64,000 bases of DNA from assembly GCF_900537065.1 (NCBI RefSeq), contig NZ_UNRC01000002.1:284342-348341 (forward strand), in the 5' to 3' direction. Position 1 is the first letter of the stretch, and each line of letters opens with the position of its first letter. Under the pieces are notes generated by a model. That model did no database searches. It saw nothing but the letters and a program-made list of their open reading frames with translations, and was not told where the DNA came from. Of the stretch, positions 38,848-48,255 are shown piece after piece. Source of the stretch: Sphingorhabdus sp. Alg239-R122. GTDB taxonomy: Bacteria; Pseudomonadota; Alphaproteobacteria; Sphingomonadales; Sphingomonadaceae. A program made the translations under genes and the position numbers.

Positions 38848-40071
38848 CTAGAGTGCTGCTTTCAGTTTATCGACTAGATTAGTTTTTTCCCATGGGAAAA
38901 GGTCACCGTCTGCTGTCCGGCCAAAATGGCCATAGGCGGCGGTTTTCGCGTAGATCGGCTTATTCAGGCTCAGATGTTCACGAATGCCTTTGGGTGTCAG
39001 GCGCACCAGGTTTGGCAGCACGGCTTCAATCTTGGCTTCATCAACGCCGTCCGCGCCGGTGCCGTGCAAATCGACATAGACGGACAGCGGTTCAGCTACG
39101 CCAATGGCGTAGGACAGCTGTATCGTGCAGCGTTTGGCAAGCCCGGCCGCGACAATATTCTTGGCGAGATAGCGCGTGACATAGGCCGCGCTGCGGTCGA
39201 CTTTCGTCGGATCCTTGCCAGAGAACGCGCCGCCGCCATGCGGGGAAGCGCCACCATAGGTATCGACAATGATTTTACGGCCGGTCAGGCCAGCATCACC
39301 GTCAGGGCCGCCAATTTCAAAACGCCCCGTCGGATTGACATGAATGACGGTCTGGTCGGTTACAAAACCACCGGGCAAAACGTCTTTGAACACGCCAACG
39401 ACATAATCGCGCAGTTCATTATATTTGGCCTCATCGCCTTCGCCGTTGTGAAAGAAATATCCGGGTGCGTGCTGTGTGGACACTACCAGAGCGGTGGCCT
39501 CAACAGGTTTGCCATCGACATAGCGCAGCGAAACCTGGCTTTTGCTGTCAGGTTCCAGGAACGGGGCTTTGCCACTGTGGCGATCTTCGGCAAGCCGTTC
39601 CAGGATCTTGTGGCTGTAATCCAGCGTTGCTGGCATTAAATCGGGGGTTTCATCACAGGCATAACCGAACATGATGCCCTGATCGCCCGCGCCTTCGTCT
39701 TTTTCTTCGCCCGCGTCCACGCCCTGCGCAATATGCGCAGACTGGCCGTGCAGGTGATTTTCAAATGTCAGCGTTTCCCAGTGAAAACCGTCCTGTTCAT
39801 AACCGATGCGGCGGACTGTATCGCGCACGGTCTCCTCAATCTCTTCCAGCGCACCATCGGCCCAGCCATTTTCGGCGTCATATACGCCGCGGCAGCGTAT
39901 TTCACCCGCCAACACGACACGGTCCGTGGTGGTCAACGTTTCGCAGGCCACACGCGCTTCGGCGTCTTTGGAGAGGAATAGGTCGACAATGGCGTCGGAA
40001 ATCTGGTCGGATACCTTGTCCGGATGTCCTTCGGAAACGGATTCGGATGTGAATAAATAGCTGTTGCGCAT
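38848..40071 (-). CDS. metK: S-adenosylmethionine synthetase
   Basis: Makes SAM from ATP and methionine. The 407 residues from the ATG at 40071 begin [20 protein letters not shown] (the ATP-binding GHPDK); [12 protein letters not shown] and [16 protein letters not shown] are the other two signatures. The frame is open 16 codons further up, into a leader carrying several dyads. It lies 71 nt downstream of lnt on the same strand. Confidence 0.97.
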   Translation of the reverse strand: MRNSYLFTSESVSEGHPDKVSDQISDAIVDLFLSKDAEARVACETLTTTDRVVLAGEIRCRGVYDAENGWADGALEEIEETVRDTVRRIGYEQDGFHWETLTFENHLHGQSAHIAQGVDAGEEKDEGAGDQGIMFGYACDETPDLMPATLDYSHKILERLAEDRHSGKAPFLEPDSKSQVSLRYVDGKPVEATALVVSTQHAPGYFFHNGEGDEAKYNELRDYVVGVFKDVLPGGFVTDQTVIHVNPTGRFEIGGPDGDAGLTGRKIIVDTYGGASPHGGGAFSGKDPTKVDRSAAYVTRYLAKNIVAAGLAKRCTIQLSYAIGVAEPLSVYVDLHGTGADGVDEAKIEAVLPNLVRLTPKGIREHLSLNKPIYAKTAAYGHFGRTADGDLFPWEKTNLVDKLKAAL

Positions 40072-40080
40072 GAGTTTTCC

Positions 40081-40112
40081 TATCGTTTCGATATAGTGCT
40101 TTGCGACGCACT
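40081..40112 (-). promoter_or_regulatory. Structured metK leader (two small hairpins before the start)
   Basis: On the minus strand AGTGC/GCACT forms one stem (40095-40112) and TATCG-AAA-CGATA a second (40081-40093), which ends 9 nt before the metK ATG and directly abuts the SD-like AGGA. The sequence does not match the SAM-II or SAM/SAH riboswitches known before alphaproteobacterial met genes. Function is inferred only from position. Confidence 0.45.
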
Positions 40113-40118
40113 TATACA

Positions 40119-40136
40119 TATAAAGAATTCTTTATA
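40119..40136. promoter_or_regulatory. 18-bp perfect palindrome between lnt and metK
   Basis: TATAAAGAATTCTTTATA is perfectly self-complementary and lies 48 bp upstream of the metK start, where a promoter or operator is expected. It could be an operator for a methionine regulator; no known regulator consensus was recognised. Confidence 0.5.
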
Positions 40137-40142
40137 CGCCCT

Positions 40143-41708
40143 TTAACGGCGGTGCCTGCCAATAGCAACAGCCGATATGAGCAATATGATGGCAAATACG
40201 ATTGGCAATATGTTGCCATAACGCGCAAACAGGGTCGGCGCATGTGCGGCGGGCAGTGCGGTATCAATCCGTCCTGCCTGTCCGATGGGCACCGATTCCC
40301 GTATCCGGCCATTTGCATCAACCACGGCACTGATGCCCGTCGGTGTGGACCGGATGACGGGCAGTCCTTCCTCAACCGCGCGCAGTTGTGCCTGTGCCAG
40401 ATGCTGGGGCGGTCCCCATGCACCGAACCATGCATCGTTGCTGGGGTTGAAAATGAAATCGGGCCGGTTGTCAGGATCAACCACCTGGCCGGAAAAGATG
40501 ATTTCATAACAGACCTGAATGCCTGCCGTCCCAAAACTGGCCAAGTCAATATTGCGCGGGCCGGGGCCGGGGGTGAAATCAAGGTCGCCGGGGGCAAGGC
40601 GGCTAAGCCCGAACAGCGACAGAAGAGGGCGCATGGGCAGATACTCGCCATAGGGAACGAGATGGCTTTTGTCATAACTGCTGATAAGCTCGCTATCGGT
40701 ATCCATCGCCATCACGCTGTTGCGGGCGCCGTAAATCTGTCCGCCCGCATTCACGTCGAGCTTGAGCGCACCCAGCACCATGATATCGCCGGTGTTCATC
40801 GTGGCGCGCAGCCGAGCCCGCGATTGTTCGGGCGAACCGGGGTAATAGAAACGGTTGGGATAACCTTTTTCCAGAAAGTCGGGAATTGCGGCTTCAGGCC
40901 AGAATATCAGGCGCGGCTTACTGCTGTCTGATTGTGTCAGCTGCGCGAGCTTTGCAAAATTCTGTGCGGCATTGTCTTCCTCCCATTTCACATCCTGGCC
41001 GATATTGGGCTGGACGACTGTGATGGGGGTTTTGGCGGGTGCTGTTTCAGTTATCCAGAAAAAAGGTGCCAGGTTTAGCGCCGCAAGCAGTGCGAGCATG
41101 GAAAGCGAAGACTTCCAGTTTCTTTGTAGCAAAAACACCAATGCTGCCGAGAATAAGACTACAAAGCCAGCCAGGCCATATGTACCTGTTATTTTGGTGA
41201 AACCGGTCATAGGAAGGGTGACAAGTGATGCACCCAACGGATTCCAGCTAAATCCGGTAAAGACCCAGCTTCTCAGCCATTCGGTAATGATCCACATTCC
41301 GGCAAATGCGAGAACTAGAACCCAGTTCGCCCTTGCTACGCCATTCCGGCCCTGGATTAATTTTGCGATCCACCATGCCGCCAGCGCCGCCAGCGCCGGA
41401 TAAAGCGCCAGATAAAGCGAGAGCAGGACTACCGCGATATAGCCCAGCCATACAGGCATAGCGGCCTGAAAAGTAAAAGCCGTGGCGATCCAGTTCAACC
41501 CAAGCACGAAATGCCCCAAACCAAAGAGCCAGCCTCGCCCAAAAGCCGCTTTTTTATTCGGTGCGATGGCTATCAGGTGAATCAGCAGCGCAAGGCATAC
41601 CAGAGTGGCCGGCCATAGACCGAGCGGCGCAAAACCTGTTGCGGACAGAACGCCAGTGATAAGCGCCAGCCATTTGGGATAATCGAATATTCGCGTCAGA
41701 ATGTGCAT
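40143..41708 (-). CDS. lnt: Apolipoprotein N-acyltransferase
   Basis: Adds the third acyl chain to the N-terminal Cys of lipoproteins in the inner membrane. The 521 residues from the ATG at 41708 give six to seven N-terminal helices and a nitrilase-like periplasmic domain; catalytic residues are visible as Glu in FWPEAAIPDF, Lys in SSYDKSHLVPYGEYLP, and Cys in GIQVCYEIIF. A last helix ends the protein. In-frame sequence upstream of 41708 lacks coding character and overlaps the divergent gene. Confidence 0.95.
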   Translation of the reverse strand: MHILTRIFDYPKWLALITGVLSATGFAPLGLWPATLVCLALLIHLIAIAPNKKAAFGRGWLFGLGHFVLGLNWIATAFTFQAAMPVWLGYIAVVLLSLYLALYPALAALAAWWIAKLIQGRNGVARANWVLVLAFAGMWIITEWLRSWVFTGFSWNPLGASLVTLPMTGFTKITGTYGLAGFVVLFSAALVFLLQRNWKSSLSMLALLAALNLAPFFWITETAPAKTPITVVQPNIGQDVKWEEDNAAQNFAKLAQLTQSDSSKPRLIFWPEAAIPDFLEKGYPNRFYYPGSPEQSRARLRATMNTGDIMVLGALKLDVNAGGQIYGARNSVMAMDTDSELISSYDKSHLVPYGEYLPMRPLLSLFGLSRLAPGDLDFTPGPGPRNIDLASFGTAGIQVCYEIIFSGQVVDPDNRPDFIFNPSNDAWFGAWGPPQHLAQAQLRAVEEGLPVIRSTPTGISAVVDANGRIRESVPIGQAGRIDTALPAAHAPTLFARYGNILPIVFAIILLISAVAIGRHRR

Positions 41709-41769
41709 GGCAACGCTATGCCTTTGCTTTGCGTGCGATGCAATCTTGCTTTTTACAGGGCACCGGCCC

Positions 41770-42444
41770 ATGTTCCACAGCATGATATTTACCGCTCTTT
41801 TTACCGCCCTGCTTGCACAGGCGTCTCCTACCGCCCCTGTACAGCAGATAAGGCCGCTCACCGATATTCATCGCCGTGACATGCGCTGCGCCGCGGTGTT
41901 CGCGATTGTGGCGTCCGAGCAGGGCAGGGGCGTGCAATCAGCGCTCGAATATCCTGCGCTCGGCAAGCGTGGGAAAGCCTATTTTGCCGATATAGGCCAG
42001 CGCATTGTGGAGCAAACCGGCCAGCCGCGCGAAGCGGTGCAGCAGGAATGGGTGGACGTGGCGGAGCAACTGCAGAAAGAGGCGCGCGAAAGCAATGATC
42101 CGACCGCGGCCGTGGCTGCAAATATGGGAACGTGCCTGCCGCTGCTTGATGCCGCTGTACCGCCGCCGGACAAACCGGCATTGCCGCAATGTGCCATATA
42201 TCTGCAACTCGCCTATGAAGAGATTTACGCCCGTGAAGGCTTGTCACCCGCTGCGCAGGACATGAAGACTCTGGCCACCGTGCTTGGCTCGCGGGCACGC
42301 GACATGCTGCGCGAGCAGGGCAAGAGTGGTTTTGAAATCGACACGTATCTGTTCAGCGTACGTGAAAAGATTACCGCTGATGCCGCTGCAGAGCCAGATC
42401 AGAATATAGATTACGAACACTGTTTCGAACTCGCCAAACCGTGA
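41770..42444 (+). CDS. Exported protein of unknown function
   Basis: A 224-residue protein with a short signal peptide ([16 protein letters not shown]), then a helical, Gln/Glu/Ala-rich mature part with four Cys: [33 protein letters not shown] and ...YEHCFEL. The Cys spacing suggests one or two disulfides in the periplasm. No family recognised. Start could be 41770 or 41782. Divergent from lnt (61-bp gap); stop overlaps the start of the VOC gene (TGATG). Confidence 0.72.
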   Translation: MFHSMIFTALFTALLAQASPTAPVQQIRPLTDIHRRDMRCAAVFAIVASEQGRGVQSALEYPALGKRGKAYFADIGQRIVEQTGQPREAVQQEWVDVAEQLQKEARESNDPTAAVAANMGTCLPLLDAAVPPPDKPALPQCAIYLQLAYEEIYAREGLSPAAQDMKTLATVLGSRARDMLREQGKSGFEIDTYLFSVREKITADAAAEPDQNIDYEHCFELAKP

Positions 42445-42869
42445 TGCAGGGTCTGCGTCCGTTTCATCTGGCCGTGCCGGTGCATGACCTGGATATGGCG
42501 CGCAGGTTTTACGGGGATGTGCTGGGCTGCGAAGAAGGCAGATCATCGGATCGCTGGATTGATTTCAACCTGTTCGGGCATCAATTTGTTGCGCACCTGG
42601 ATGAGAGCCACACGGTGCGTCCCGTCATCAATATGGTTGATGGTAACGCTGTGCCTGTGCCGCATTTCGGTGTAATTTTGGCTATGCCGCAATGGCAGGC
42701 GCTGTCTGATCGGTTGATCGCTGCGGACACAAAATTTGTCATAGAGCCGCATATCCGTTTTGCAGGGCAGGCGGGAGAACAGGCGACCATGTTTCTCCAA
42801 GACCCCAGTGGAAATGCGCTGGAGTTTAAGGCCTTTGCCGATGATGCACAGATATTTGCGGTGGATTAA
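42444..42869 (+). CDS. VOC-superfamily (glyoxalase-like) protein
   Basis: A 141-residue vicinal-oxygen-chelate protein with two beta-alpha-beta-beta-beta modules: [29 protein letters not shown] at the start and [15 protein letters not shown] at the end (metal-ligand His and Glu positions are visible). Family members include glyoxalase, dioxygenases and bleomycin-resistance proteins; which one this is cannot be told. Its ATG overlaps the previous stop, so it is translationally coupled. Confidence 0.88.
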   Translation: MQGLRPFHLAVPVHDLDMARRFYGDVLGCEEGRSSDRWIDFNLFGHQFVAHLDESHTVRPVINMVDGNAVPVPHFGVILAMPQWQALSDRLIAADTKFVIEPHIRFAGQAGEQATMFLQDPSGNALEFKAFADDAQIFAVD

Positions 42870-42875
42870 GCCCGT

Positions 42876-43520
42876 TTAGATCGGATCGTTCAATTGCTCG
42901 ATTGATGTGACGCCGCTGCATTTGTCGCCTTCACCAGGACCGCTTAGCTGTGCAGCCAATATGAAACCGCCAACAACCAACACCACAAAAAGAACGCTCA
43001 AAATACCGAGATATTTCTCAATAAAGACTTTAATTGGGGCACCGAATTTCCAGAACAGGAAGCCGACCAGAATAAACTGGAAACCGCGAGACAATATGCT
43101 GGCCCATATGAATGTGAATAGATCCATATGGATGAAACCGGCAGTAATGGTCAGCAGCTTGAACGGGATAGGTGTTGCGCCTTTTACCAATATGATCTCC
43201 GCACCATATTCGCGCAGGTAGCAGGCAGCAGAAGGGAAGCTTTGCGAAAGCCCCAGAATGGACAGCACTGACTGACCAACGGTTTCGTAAAGGAAAAATC
43301 CGATCGCATAACCAAACAGCCCGCCCAGAACTGATGCTATGGTGCACAAAATGCCATAACGGAGCGCTTTTTCCGGACGTGCCAGGCACATCAAACCCAA
43401 AAGCGGGTGCGGCGGGATCGGGAAGAAAGAGCTTTCCATGAAAGAGATTACAAACAGCCATCGTCCCGCATGATGGTGCGAGGCTTTTTCCATGGTCCAG
43501 TCATAGAGTTTTTTGAGCAT
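42876..43520 (-). CDS. VTT-domain membrane protein (YqaA/DedA-like)
   Basis: A 214-residue inner-membrane protein: ESSFFPIPPHPLLGLMCLA, VLGGLFGYAIGFFLYETVG and ILVKGATPIPFKLLTITAGFIHMDLFTFIWASILSRGFQF, all hallmarks of the SNARE-associated/VTT family (YqaA branch). DedA relatives act as lipid flippases for undecaprenyl phosphate or phospholipid; the YqaA branch is less studied. Single gene on the minus strand. Confidence 0.88.
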   Translation of the reverse strand: MLKKLYDWTMEKASHHHAGRWLFVISFMESSFFPIPPHPLLGLMCLARPEKALRYGILCTIASVLGGLFGYAIGFFLYETVGQSVLSILGLSQSFPSAACYLREYGAEIILVKGATPIPFKLLTITAGFIHMDLFTFIWASILSRGFQFILVGFLFWKFGAPIKVFIEKYLGILSVLFVVLVVGGFILAAQLSGPGEGDKCSGVTSIEQLNDPI

Positions 43521-43621
43521 GGGGTCTGTTACGTTTCTGTTTGTTTAGTGGAGATGAATGGGTCTGTGCCGTATTCTTATCCATAAGTCGATTGGATTGT
43601 ATCTGGCTCACTCTCGTTCGC

Positions 43622-43711
43622 AATTCGGCGCTATCCCGCTCCCCCGCCCAACCTTCCGGCACGGTAGTAAATTATCGGGAGGTTGGGCAGGGGAATGGGC
43701 TGTGCCGAATT
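43622..43711. repeat. Long imperfect inverted repeat downstream of the AGCS symporter gene
   Basis: Arms of about 32 nt (43622-43654 and 43680-43711, roughly 75-80% paired, the inner CCCC-GCCCAACCT/AGGTTGGGC-GGGG part nearly perfect) around a loop of about 25 nt. It starts 29 nt beyond the symporter stop and could end its transcript; no T-run follows. Fills most of the 219-bp gap to the VTT gene; no ORF of merit there. Confidence 0.65.
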
Positions 43712-43739
43712 ATTGCCGTGAAGCAATCAAATCAACATA

Positions 43740-45308
43740 TCAATGCCCGCCTGGCGCGCCCGAGATTTCCTCTGATAATTCAGCCGGGGTTTCACGGCCA
43801 TGATCAGTGCCTGCAGTGCGATTGCCCTTGGCGAGTGCAAACACCACGCCTGACAATGCCATCAATGCAACAATGTTCGGCAGCGTCATCGCCGCATTGG
43901 AAATGTCGCCGAGGCGCCAGACCAGTTCAAGCGGTGCGAATGAACCGACAAAGATCACGACGCACCACAGCACCCGCCAGATCATGTGCAGCGTTTTTTC
44001 GCCGCGCAGTGAAGCCCCGGGAAGCTGGTCGTAGAGGTACGTAATCGCACGTTCGCCGTAATAGCTCCAGGTAAGAAGAGTGGTGAACACAAACAGGATC
44101 AGCGCGACCGAGACGATCAGCGTGCCAACCGGAATACTGAATATAGTGTAAGGAAATGCTGCCGCATAGGCACCCGATGTCATGGCAAAACCATTCAGAT
44201 CAGATTGCCATGCATGATTGACAGCCACGGTTGCGCCATCGACTGTTGCGGTAAAATCGCCTTGAACGGTGAGCATGACAAGCGCTGTCATGGTGCAGAT
44301 GACCACCGTGTCGATAAATGTGCCCATCATCGCAAAACGGCCTTGAGCGGCAGGATCATTGGTCTGTGCAACGGCGTGGGCGATTGGGGTTGAGCCTTGA
44401 CCCGCCTCGTTGGAAAACAGGCCGCGCGCGACACCGGCACGGATCGCGATAATGATCGCCGCGCCCAGGAAACCGCCGCTTGCCGATTGCGCATTAAATG
44501 CGCCGCCGAAAATGCGTGCGAATGTTTCGGGCAGGTCAGGCAGGTTCATCAACAGCGCGACGAGCGCCATCAACAAATATGCGCCCGCCATCCACGGTAC
44601 AATTGTTTCTGCAACCCGGCCGATAGATTTGATGCCGCCGATAATCACGACAAATACGGCAATCGCGGCGACCAGCCCGCCAATCCATTCTTCGATACCG
44701 AACAGTTCATTGGCACTGTCGCCCAGGCTGTTGGCCTGAATGCCGTTGCCCGTCACAACCGCCGAAAACAGCGTGCCGAGACAGAACAGGACAGCGAGCC
44801 ATTTCCACTTTGGGCCCAGGCCCAGCGTGATATATGTCATCGGTCCGCCGCGATATGTGCCTTCCTCTGTCTTTTCACGGAAACGCACTGCCAGTGAACC
44901 TTCGGCAAAGGCCAGCGCCATGCCGAACAGGGCCGTGACCCACATCCAGAATATCGCGCCCGGGCCGCCCAGCGTGATCGCGGTGGCCACACCGGCAAGG
45001 TTGCCCGTACCGACTTGTCCGGAAAGCGCAGTCGAAAGCGCGGCAAAAGGCGAAATTTCACCCGCGCCCTTGCCATCGGATTTCTTGAAAAGCCCAGCCA
45101 TCGCAGGGAATAATTTGCGCACCGGATAGCCTTTAAGGCCGAACATGAAATATAATCCTGCGCCAAGCAGGATAATGACCATGGGCGGGAAGGGCATCAG
45201 CTCTTCGCCATTCCATTGTCCGGCCCAGATAAAGTCCGACACATTGGTGATGGGATCAATCATCCCCTCCAATGCGGCGGCAAAGCTACCCTGTTCTGCT
45301 GCGCTCAC
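43740..45308 (-). CDS. Sodium:alanine/glycine symporter (AGCS family)
   Basis: Imports alanine or glycine with Na+. The 522 residues start at the GTG 45308, with GGGAGG 8 nt upstream; the longer ATG start adds 49 residues of non-coding character. Ten or eleven helices; AGCS signatures include QVGTGNLAGVATAITLGGPGA, FSNEAGQGSTPIAHAVAQT and GTFIDTVVICTMTAL. A charged tail (ETPAELSEEISGAP) ends the protein. It lies 100 nt behind copB on the same strand, probably with its own promoter. Confidence 0.94.
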   Translation of the reverse strand: MSAAEQGSFAAALEGMIDPITNVSDFIWAGQWNGEELMPFPPMVIILLGAGLYFMFGLKGYPVRKLFPAMAGLFKKSDGKGAGEISPFAALSTALSGQVGTGNLAGVATAITLGGPGAIFWMWVTALFGMALAFAEGSLAVRFREKTEEGTYRGGPMTYITLGLGPKWKWLAVLFCLGTLFSAVVTGNGIQANSLGDSANELFGIEEWIGGLVAAIAVFVVIIGGIKSIGRVAETIVPWMAGAYLLMALVALLMNLPDLPETFARIFGGAFNAQSASGGFLGAAIIIAIRAGVARGLFSNEAGQGSTPIAHAVAQTNDPAAQGRFAMMGTFIDTVVICTMTALVMLTVQGDFTATVDGATVAVNHAWQSDLNGFAMTSGAYAAAFPYTIFSIPVGTLIVSVALILFVFTTLLTWSYYGERAITYLYDQLPGASLRGEKTLHMIWRVLWCVVIFVGSFAPLELVWRLGDISNAAMTLPNIVALMALSGVVFALAKGNRTAGTDHGRETPAELSEEISGAPGGH

Positions 45309-45368
45309 GAAAATTCCTCCCAGTAAATTTTTCTTATTGGGAAGCAGGATTAGCAGGCGCGGCGGATT

Positions 45369-45408
45369 TCGCAAATGTTTAAGCTTGCGACTGTGTAAAA
45401 GGCTACAC
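45369..45408. other. Two dyads between copB and the AGCS gene
   Basis: TCGCAA/TTGCGA (45369-45390, perfect 6-bp arms) and GTGTA/TACAC (45393-45408, directly after the copB stop). They may form the end of the copper transcript and an operator of the symporter. No glycine riboswitch was recognised in the 100-bp gap. Confidence 0.3.
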
Positions 45409-46353
45409 TCAGAACCAGAAGCGCGCACCCACGACATAATTCGTGACGCTGGCATCTTCGCCTTCCGCGCGGACGAAATTGCGGCTGCGGCTCAGTTTCC
45501 ATTCCTGTTCTACACCGATATAAGGCGCGAATTCGGGGGTGATTTCGTAACGTAGCCGCAGCCCCAACTCCACATTGTCAATGCCTGCACCAATGCTGAG
45601 TTCAGGAATGTCCTGCGCCGACAGGTTCGTCTCAATGCGCGGTTGCACGATGAGTTTTTGCGTAAGGCGCTGGTCATACTCGGCCTCGATACGTGCGGTA
45701 AGATTGCCTTTGTCTGACAGGAAAGCCGCCGCGTCCACCTCAAACATATAGGGTGCGATCCCCTGCACGCCGAACACGGCATGGGTGCGCCACGGACCCG
45801 CCAGGTCCTGCCGCACCCCGGCCTGCACATCCCAGAAGGGCGCTATGGCGCGGCTGTAGAGCGCCTGCACCTCGGCATCTTCCACGGCTTCGCCAAAACT
45901 GCCTTCACCCTCGCTTTTGAACCAGAATTTATTGATGTCGCCGCCATAATAGCCCTGCGCGTCCCACAGATAGCCGTCATGACCCGCACGGGCGCGATAT
46001 TCTGCCCGGTCACCCTGGAACCAGAAAACCTGCATGTTGCCGTGCTCGCGGTACAGCGCCTCGCGTGATGGCCGCATCGCGTCCGCGCCCCAAATGGCAT
46101 CGGCGGCGCGGATCGGACCGGATTCCGCATTGGCTGACGGGTTTTGGGGCCGGGCGGGCTTGTGATCGCCATGGTCCATTTGTGTATGATCCATCTGGCT
46201 GTGGTCGGTCTCAAGTGCGTCTTCGGATGTTTTTTCGGGCGGTGCGGGCATTTCATGCGTGCCATGGTGTTGATGCTGGGCATGGTCCTGCGCCGCAAAC
46301 GCAGTTGCGGTGACAGGAAAGACGAGCAGGACAGCGGCAAGGACGGGCATCAC
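45409..46353 (-). CDS. copB: Copper resistance outer-membrane protein CopB
   Basis: A 314-residue protein with a Sec signal peptide and a His/Met/Asp-rich metal-binding N-terminus (HAQHQHHGTHEM, DHSQMDHTQMDHGDH), followed by the CopB barrel domain with WFKSEGEG, DVQAGVRQD and the aromatic C-terminus VVGARFWF. CopB is thought to sequester or extrude copper at the outer membrane together with CopA. Its ATG overlaps the copA stop by 4 nt. Confidence 0.95.
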   Translation of the reverse strand: MMPVLAAVLLVFPVTATAFAAQDHAQHQHHGTHEMPAPPEKTSEDALETDHSQMDHTQMDHGDHKPARPQNPSANAESGPIRAADAIWGADAMRPSREALYREHGNMQVFWFQGDRAEYRARAGHDGYLWDAQGYYGGDINKFWFKSEGEGSFGEAVEDAEVQALYSRAIAPFWDVQAGVRQDLAGPWRTHAVFGVQGIAPYMFEVDAAAFLSDKGNLTARIEAEYDQRLTQKLIVQPRIETNLSAQDIPELSIGAGIDNVELGLRLRYEITPEFAPYIGVEQEWKLSRSRNFVRAEGEDASVTNYVVGARFWF

Positions 46354-48185
46354 GCATCCCCCGCAAAGGCGACGCTGACCGCCTGCATCATGCCGGCGTG
46401 CATATGGTAGAGCAGGTGGCAGTGGAACGCCCAGTCGCCCGGCTCGTCGGTGGTGACATCAAAGCTGGCGCTGCTGCCCGGCTGGACGATCAGCGTGTGT
46501 TTTTTTGGCTGGTGATGGCCCTGTCCGTTGACGATTTCGAAAAACATGCCGTGCAGGTGGATGGGGTGCGCCATCATCGTGTCGTTGACCAGCTTCACCC
46601 GCACGCGTTCGTCATGGGCAAAGTGGATCGGGTCATCGCCCACTGCGCTGAATTTCTTCCCGTCGAAACTCCACATATAGCGTTCCATATTGCCGGTCAG
46701 GTGCAGCTCCATCTCACGCCCGGGCACGCGTTTGTGGTGGTCGGGTTCCAGCGAACGCAACATCCGGTAATTAAGCACCCGGTGCGGCACGTCATCCAGC
46801 CCCAGACCTGGATAGCCGGTGCGGTCGAGAGGATTCATGGCGACCATATCGATGCCGGGGCCGGTCTTGACCGTATCGGGCAGCCGTGACGTGTCGCGCA
46901 TATTCATGCCGCCTGCCATATCGTGACCGCTATGGTCCATCATTGGTTTTGCAGCTTCGATCGTGGTTTGCGTGCCATGTCCCATTGCGGTGTGGTCCAT
47001 TTTACCATCGTCCATATCGTCATGGCCCGTATCTGCTCCATGCTCCATGCCCGTCCCATGCCCCATATCTGTCATGGTCAGTAAAGGTGGATCGCGCAGC
47101 GGCGGGATAGCCGCCCTTGCGCCTGGCGTGCTTGTCAGCATGGCCGCTGCCATGCCGGAACGGTCCATGCTTTCGGCGATTAGTGCAATCGCACCCGCTT
47201 CGCGCGGACTGACAATCACATCATAGGTTTCGGCGACACCGATCTGCAGTTCGTCCACCTCGACCGGTTCCACGTCCTGCCCGTCGGCCTGCACCACCTG
47301 CATCGGCAGGCCGGGCAGGCGGATATTGAAAAATGTCATCGCGCTGCCATTGATGATGCGCAGCCGCACCCGTTCACCTGGCTGGTACGGCAACTCCAGG
47401 CCGTCCCCGGTGGCATAACCATTAATCATATAGCTATATGCCGGTGCGGATACATCGGCGATATCGGTGGGCATCATCCGCATGCGGCCCCACATGCGGC
47501 GCTGCTCCCCGCTGAAAGCATAATCGTCGCTGGCGCTGGTTTTCTGCCGGCTGAAATAACCTTCGCCGGTCTTCAGCTTTTTCATGATTGTGTGCGGGTG
47601 CATCGGCGTGAATTCGCTGAGCAGGATCACATGCTCACGGTCATATGCGACCGGGTCCGTGTCTGACGGGTCAATGATGATCGGGCCGTAATGGCCCATC
47701 TGTTCCTGCAGTCCTGAATGGCTGTGATACCAATAGGTGCCCGACTGGCGTACATCGAATTTGGCGGTGAAATGGCCGCCAGGCGCAATGCCCGGAAAGC
47801 TGATGCCCGGCACGCCGTCAAACTGGAACGGCAAAAGCAGCCCGTGCCAGTGCACCGAGCTGTCCTCGCGCAGCATGTTGTGGACCATCAGCTGTGCCTG
47901 CGTCCCTTCTTTCAGGCGGATCAACGGTCCCGGGATGCTGCCGTTGAGCGCAATGCCATGCCCGCTGCGCCCAGCCGCACTGAAGCGGCCCTCACCGATA
48001 TGCAGATGCACTTCCGGCCCGCTGAGTTCATCCATGCCTTTCCTGATCGCGCCATGGTGCTTTGCGCCGCGCATCTGCCCTTTCGCCCATGCGGGCATGG
48101 CGAGGCCGGAAGCGGCAGACAGCGCTGCGAGACTGCCAATCATCTGCCGTCTGGTAAGGCGGGGGGAAGTGATCGAATCCGTCAT
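46350..48185 (-). CDS. copA: Copper resistance multicopper oxidase CopA
   Basis: A periplasmic cuprous oxidase of 611 residues. A twin-arginine leader (LTRRQMIGSLAALSA) exports it folded. Cupredoxin domains carry the copper ligands SVHWHG, YWYHSHSG, HPIHLHGMFFE and the type-1 centre FHCHLLYHMHAGMMQ. A Met/His-rich insert (about residues 365-430, with repeated GHGTGMEHG, HDDMDDGKMDH, DHSGHDMAGGMNM) should bind Cu(I). First gene of copAB; a palindromic CsoR-type operator lies in the promoter shared with the divergent csoR. Confidence 0.96.
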   Translation of the reverse strand: MTDSITSPRLTRRQMIGSLAALSAASGLAMPAWAKGQMRGAKHHGAIRKGMDELSGPEVHLHIGEGRFSAAGRSGHGIALNGSIPGPLIRLKEGTQAQLMVHNMLREDSSVHWHGLLLPFQFDGVPGISFPGIAPGGHFTAKFDVRQSGTYWYHSHSGLQEQMGHYGPIIIDPSDTDPVAYDREHVILLSEFTPMHPHTIMKKLKTGEGYFSRQKTSASDDYAFSGEQRRMWGRMRMMPTDIADVSAPAYSYMINGYATGDGLELPYQPGERVRLRIINGSAMTFFNIRLPGLPMQVVQADGQDVEPVEVDELQIGVAETYDVIVSPREAGAIALIAESMDRSGMAAAMLTSTPGARAAIPPLRDPPLLTMTDMGHGTGMEHGADTGHDDMDDGKMDHTAMGHGTQTTIEAAKPMMDHSGHDMAGGMNMRDTSRLPDTVKTGPGIDMVAMNPLDRTGYPGLGLDDVPHRVLNYRMLRSLEPDHHKRVPGREMELHLTGNMERYMWSFDGKKFSAVGDDPIHFAHDERVRVKLVNDTMMAHPIHLHGMFFEIVNGQGHHQPKKHTLIVQPGSSASFDVTTDEPGDWAFHCHLLYHMHAGMMQAVSVAFAGDA

Positions 48186-48216
48186 GAGCGTTGCGTCTCC
48201 TCGGGCATTCTTCTAT

Positions 48217-48233
48217 ATACCCCTATAGGGTAT
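48217..48233. promoter_or_regulatory. CsoR-type copper operator
   Basis: ATACCC-CTATA-GGGTAT, perfect 6-bp arms, in the 70-bp region between divergent copA and csoR. It matches the TACCC-N-GGGTA core recognised by CsoR-family repressors; apo-CsoR here would repress both directions until Cu(I) binds. Confidence 0.75.
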
Positions 48234-48255
48234 TTCAAGAAGGAATTTATACGCC

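Noticed and set aside
40072-40142. Known SAM-II or SAM/SAH riboswitch before metK
   Set aside because: Stems exist but the conserved loop sequences of these classes were not recognised; kept only as a structured leader.
43541-44044. 167-codon ORF in the gap after the VTT gene
   Set aside because: Overlaps the AGCS 3' end in antisense and reads through the long inverted repeat.
45309-45408. Glycine riboswitch before the AGCS symporter
   Set aside because: Only 100 bp are available between copB and the start, and the tandem GG-rich aptamer pattern is absent.
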